From: Nitrospiraceae bacterium
Lineage (GTDB): Bacteria; Nitrospirota; Nitrospiria; Nitrospirales; Nitrospiraceae
Length of the DNA stretch: 33,516 nt
Direction of reading: 5' to 3'
Assembly: GCA_014379455.1 (NCBI GenBank)
Contig: JACMLT010000150.1
Coordinates: 1-33,516, forward strand
Part shown: one piece after another, positions 31,709 through 33,516 of the stretch
Position numbering within the stretch: position 1 is the first letter of the stretch
Layout: every line of letters begins with the position of its first letter
Translations under genes and position numbers: made by a program
The notes under the pieces: model-generated
What the model saw: only the letters and a program-made list of their open reading frames with translations
Databases searched by the model: none
What the model was told of the DNA's origin: nothing

Positions 31709-33516
31709 CTAAGATGGTCGAGAAATTCCCAGCTTCTGCATTTTGGATTGGAGAGTGGTCCGCTTCATGCCAAGTTTGGCCGCGGCCCCGGAAGGACCAC
31801 CGATGGTCCATTCCGACTCGCGAAGGGCTTTGAGAATGTGTTCGCGTTCGGCTTGTTCAAGCGTGGTCGTCCTGGAGTTTGTGACGTGACCCGGCGCCCG
31901 CTTTAATTCTGCGAGCGACACAAACAGATCCTGTCCTTGGGTCAGAATCACCGCTCGCTCGATGAAATTCTCCAGTTCCCGCACGTTACCAGGCCAGTGA
32001 TAGGCTTGGAGCGCTTTCATGGCCTCCGACGGGATCGTCTCGATGCGTTTCTTCATCCGTAGGGCGAGTTTCTGAGCAAAGTGTCGGACCAGCAAGGGAA
32101 TATCTTCCGCTCGGTCGCGCAAGGGAGGGACGGTAATCGGAAAGACCTTGAGCCGGTAATACAGGTCACCACGAAACGCCTGCTCCTCCACCATCCGTGC
32201 CAGGTCTCGATTAGTGGCGGCGATGATGCGAACATTGACGCGTATGGTCCTGGTGCTTCCCAATCGCTCAAACTCCTGCTCTTGAAGCACGCGCAGGAGC
32301 TTCACTTGAAGCTCCAGGGGAATTTCTCCCACCTCGTCGAGGAACAAGGTTCCACGGTCAGCTAATTCAAACCGGCCGATCTTGGTGGCGATCGCACCGG
32401 TGAATGCGCCTTTTTCATGTCCGAAGAGTTCGCTTTCCAACAGCCCCGTAGGAATGGCGGCGCAATTGAGCTTCACAAATATTCGATCCCGCCTCGTGCT
32501 GTGATTGTGGAGCGCCCGGGCGACCAGTTCCTTTCCGCTCCCTGTTTCGCCCAAGATCAGGACCGTCGAATCGGTTGCCGCAACAGTCTGGACCTCCTTG
32601 AGCACCAGTTTGAGAGCCCGGCTGTCCCCGACGATTTCCTCGAAGTTGTACGCAGTCTGGATTTCCTCTTCCAGGTACAGCTTTTCCTTTGCCAGCTTGT
32701 CCCTCAGCGATGAAATCTCCTGATAGGCCATCGCATTCTCAGCAGCGAGCGCAACCTGCGCGCCGATCCGGCTGAGCAGTTTCGCATCGTCATCGGTGAA
32801 CGAGTCCTCCTGCATACTGACAACGCTCAACGTGCCCAGTGCTCGCCCGTGTAAGATCAGTGGAACCGCACAACCCGACTTCAGGCCTTCGGCCTCGGCC
32901 CGTTTCATGATCTCCGCAGGAAACTCCGTGAGGCTGAGACGTCTGACATGAACGGTCTGCTGAGTCGTGAACGCTAACCCTTCCGGGGTTCCTTCTAACG
33001 GAATGGGATCTCCCGACTCGACAAAGTCTTGATGGCCGGGGAAGTCGAGCGCATGAGCCCGCAACTGGTTTATCTCAGGATCATAGAGACAAAACGACGC
33101 GAAATCGTGCGGGATGACACGAGCGAGGCAGGCAGAGATCGCTTTCAAGAGTCCTCTCAGTTCGAGGTGCGACACGACGGCGTTGTTGATCTCCAGCACT
33201 AAGCTGAGCCGATCTCGTTCTCGAGCCAAAGACTGCTGCGCCGCTTCCGTGCCGGCGAAATTGAGCACGTTGTCCACGGCCACGGCCACCTGTTTCGCCA
33301 CCTGACCGAGCACGCCCAGGTTTTGGTCTCCAAATGCACGAGGTTCGAGACTCCCGAACCCGATCGCGCCGAGACGTCGCATAGCAGTCGTCAAGGGAAA
33401 CAGACAGACGGACTGGACGCCGATGTCCTTGTGTGCCGCCATCCCCGTGGTATATCGAGTTTCCTCGTCGTGAGTCGGAATGATGTAGGGTTGCTGATGG
33501 ATCCAGACCCAGCCGC
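31709..33516 (-). CDS. Sigma-54-dependent activator, GAF-GAF-AAA+-Fis (5' end beyond window)
   Basis: Enhancer-binding protein that uses ATP to open sigma-54 promoters. The frame is open through base 33516, so the N-terminus is missing; an internal ATG at 33442 is not the start because GAF-like sequence ([15 protein letters not shown]) precedes it. Visible: the end of a first GAF domain, a second GAF ([17 protein letters not shown] to LAAENAMAY), a coiled linker, then AAA+ with Walker A GETGSGKE, the sigma-54 loop GAFTGA and Walker [12 protein letters not shown]-terminal Fis-type HTH ends [19 protein letters not shown]. Layout and linker are FhlA-like; there is no receiver domain, so a small molecule bound by the GAF domains is the likely signal. 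Candidate master of palindromes A-C. Confidence 0.93.
   Translation of the reverse strand, partial: GWVWIHQQPYIIPTHDEETRYTTGMAAHKDIGVQSVCLFPLTTAMRRLGAIGFGSLEPRAFGDQNLGVLGQVAKQVAVAVDNVLNFAGTEAAQQSLARERDRLSLVLEINNAVVSHLELRGLLKAISACLARVIPHDFASFCLYDPEINQLRAHALDFPGHQDFVESGDPIPLEGTPEGLAFTTQQTVHVRRLSLTEFPAEIMKRAEAEGLKSGCAVPLILHGRALGTLSVVSMQEDSFTDDDAKLLSRIGAQVALAAENAMAYQEISSLRDKLAKEKLYLEEEIQTAYNFEEIVGDSRALKLVLKEVQTVAATDSTVLILGETGSGKELVARALHNHSTRRDRIFVKLNCAAIPTGLLESELFGHEKGAFTGAIATKIGRFELADRGTLFLDEVGEIPLELQVKLLRVLQEQEFERLGSTRTIRVNVRIIAATNRDLARMVEEQAFRGDLYYRLKVFPITVPPLRDRAEDIPLLVRHFAQKLALRMKKRIETIPSEAMKALQAYHWPGNVRELENFIERAVILTQGQDLFVSLAELKRAPGHVTNSRTTTLEQAEREHILKALRESEWTIGGPSGAAAKLGMKRTTLQSKMQKLGISRPS

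Noticed and set aside
31709-33442. ATG at 33442 as the start of the sigma-54 activator
   Set aside because: The same frame continues to the window edge with GAF-like sequence, so the true start is outside.
1-33516. CRISPR array, rRNA, tRNA, intact insertion sequence or prophage
   Set aside because: I saw no regularly spaced repeats, no conserved RNA gene segments and no complete transposase, integrase or phage structural gene.

Overview
The window (33.5 kb) reads as chromosome of a free-living Gram-negative bacterium. Gene content and protein style (RND pumps with lipoprotein partners, sigma-54 enhancer-binding regulator, PilZ/GGDEF proteins, TerB-Coq4 fusion, ferredoxin-MBL fusion) suggest a Nitrospira-like member of the Nitrospirota. 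That is recognition from memory, with no rRNA gene here to confirm it. Every supported gene lies on the minus strand, so transcription runs from high to low coordinates. I see no rRNA, tRNA, CRISPR array or intact insertion sequence.

Layout from the left edge: (1) 1-1820, a c-di-GMP pair: a zinc-ribbon PilZ protein cut by the window edge and a response-regulator diguanylate cyclase. (2) 2181-2643, decayed DNA: a probable REP-transposase remnant and an orphan open frame directly behind the MFS stop codon. (3) 2644-5162, an MFS transporter overlapping a ferredoxin-MBL-fold protein. (4) 5323-5419, an inverted-repeat element. (5) 5439-14009, a tightly packed run: STAS protein, RND adaptor, RND pump, outer-membrane factor, nitroreductase, SDR, RidA-like protein and DNA glycosylase. 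(6) 14301-20459, a loose run of small detoxification or housekeeping genes (DUF1579, VOC proteins, DUF5069, RidA-like, di-iron MBL, arylamine N-acetyltransferase, cupin), two of them broken. (7) 20663-26944, a visibly more GC-rich tetR-adaptor-RND-flavoprotein operon. (8) 27089-33516, two small CxxC/CxxC proteins, a methyltransferase, a TerB-Coq4 fusion, an unknown membrane-anchored periplasmic protein and a GAF-AAA+-Fis regulator that runs off the right edge.

The most interesting signal is regulatory. Three intergenic regions (about 14.04-14.18, 27.48-27.62 and 31.51-31.67 kb) each combine a GG-N10-GC sigma-54 promoter with the same palindrome, core TGCCG-N6-CGGCA, centred about 105-136 bp upstream of the -24 element. 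They face the STAS/efflux operon and the two CxxC-protein genes. The sigma-54 activator at the right edge lies directly upstream of one of these regions, and a 23-codon relic of a paralogous activator lies upstream of another. This looks like a small local regulon made of a duplicated activator-palindrome-promoter-CxxC module, one copy of which has lost its activator, with the same control attached to a multidrug-efflux/detoxification operon.

The second efflux operon is controlled differently: a TetR repressor whose own promoter (TTGACA-N17-TATTCT) carries a perfect palindrome in its spacer and places the start codon at the expected transcription start, so the mRNA may be leaderless.
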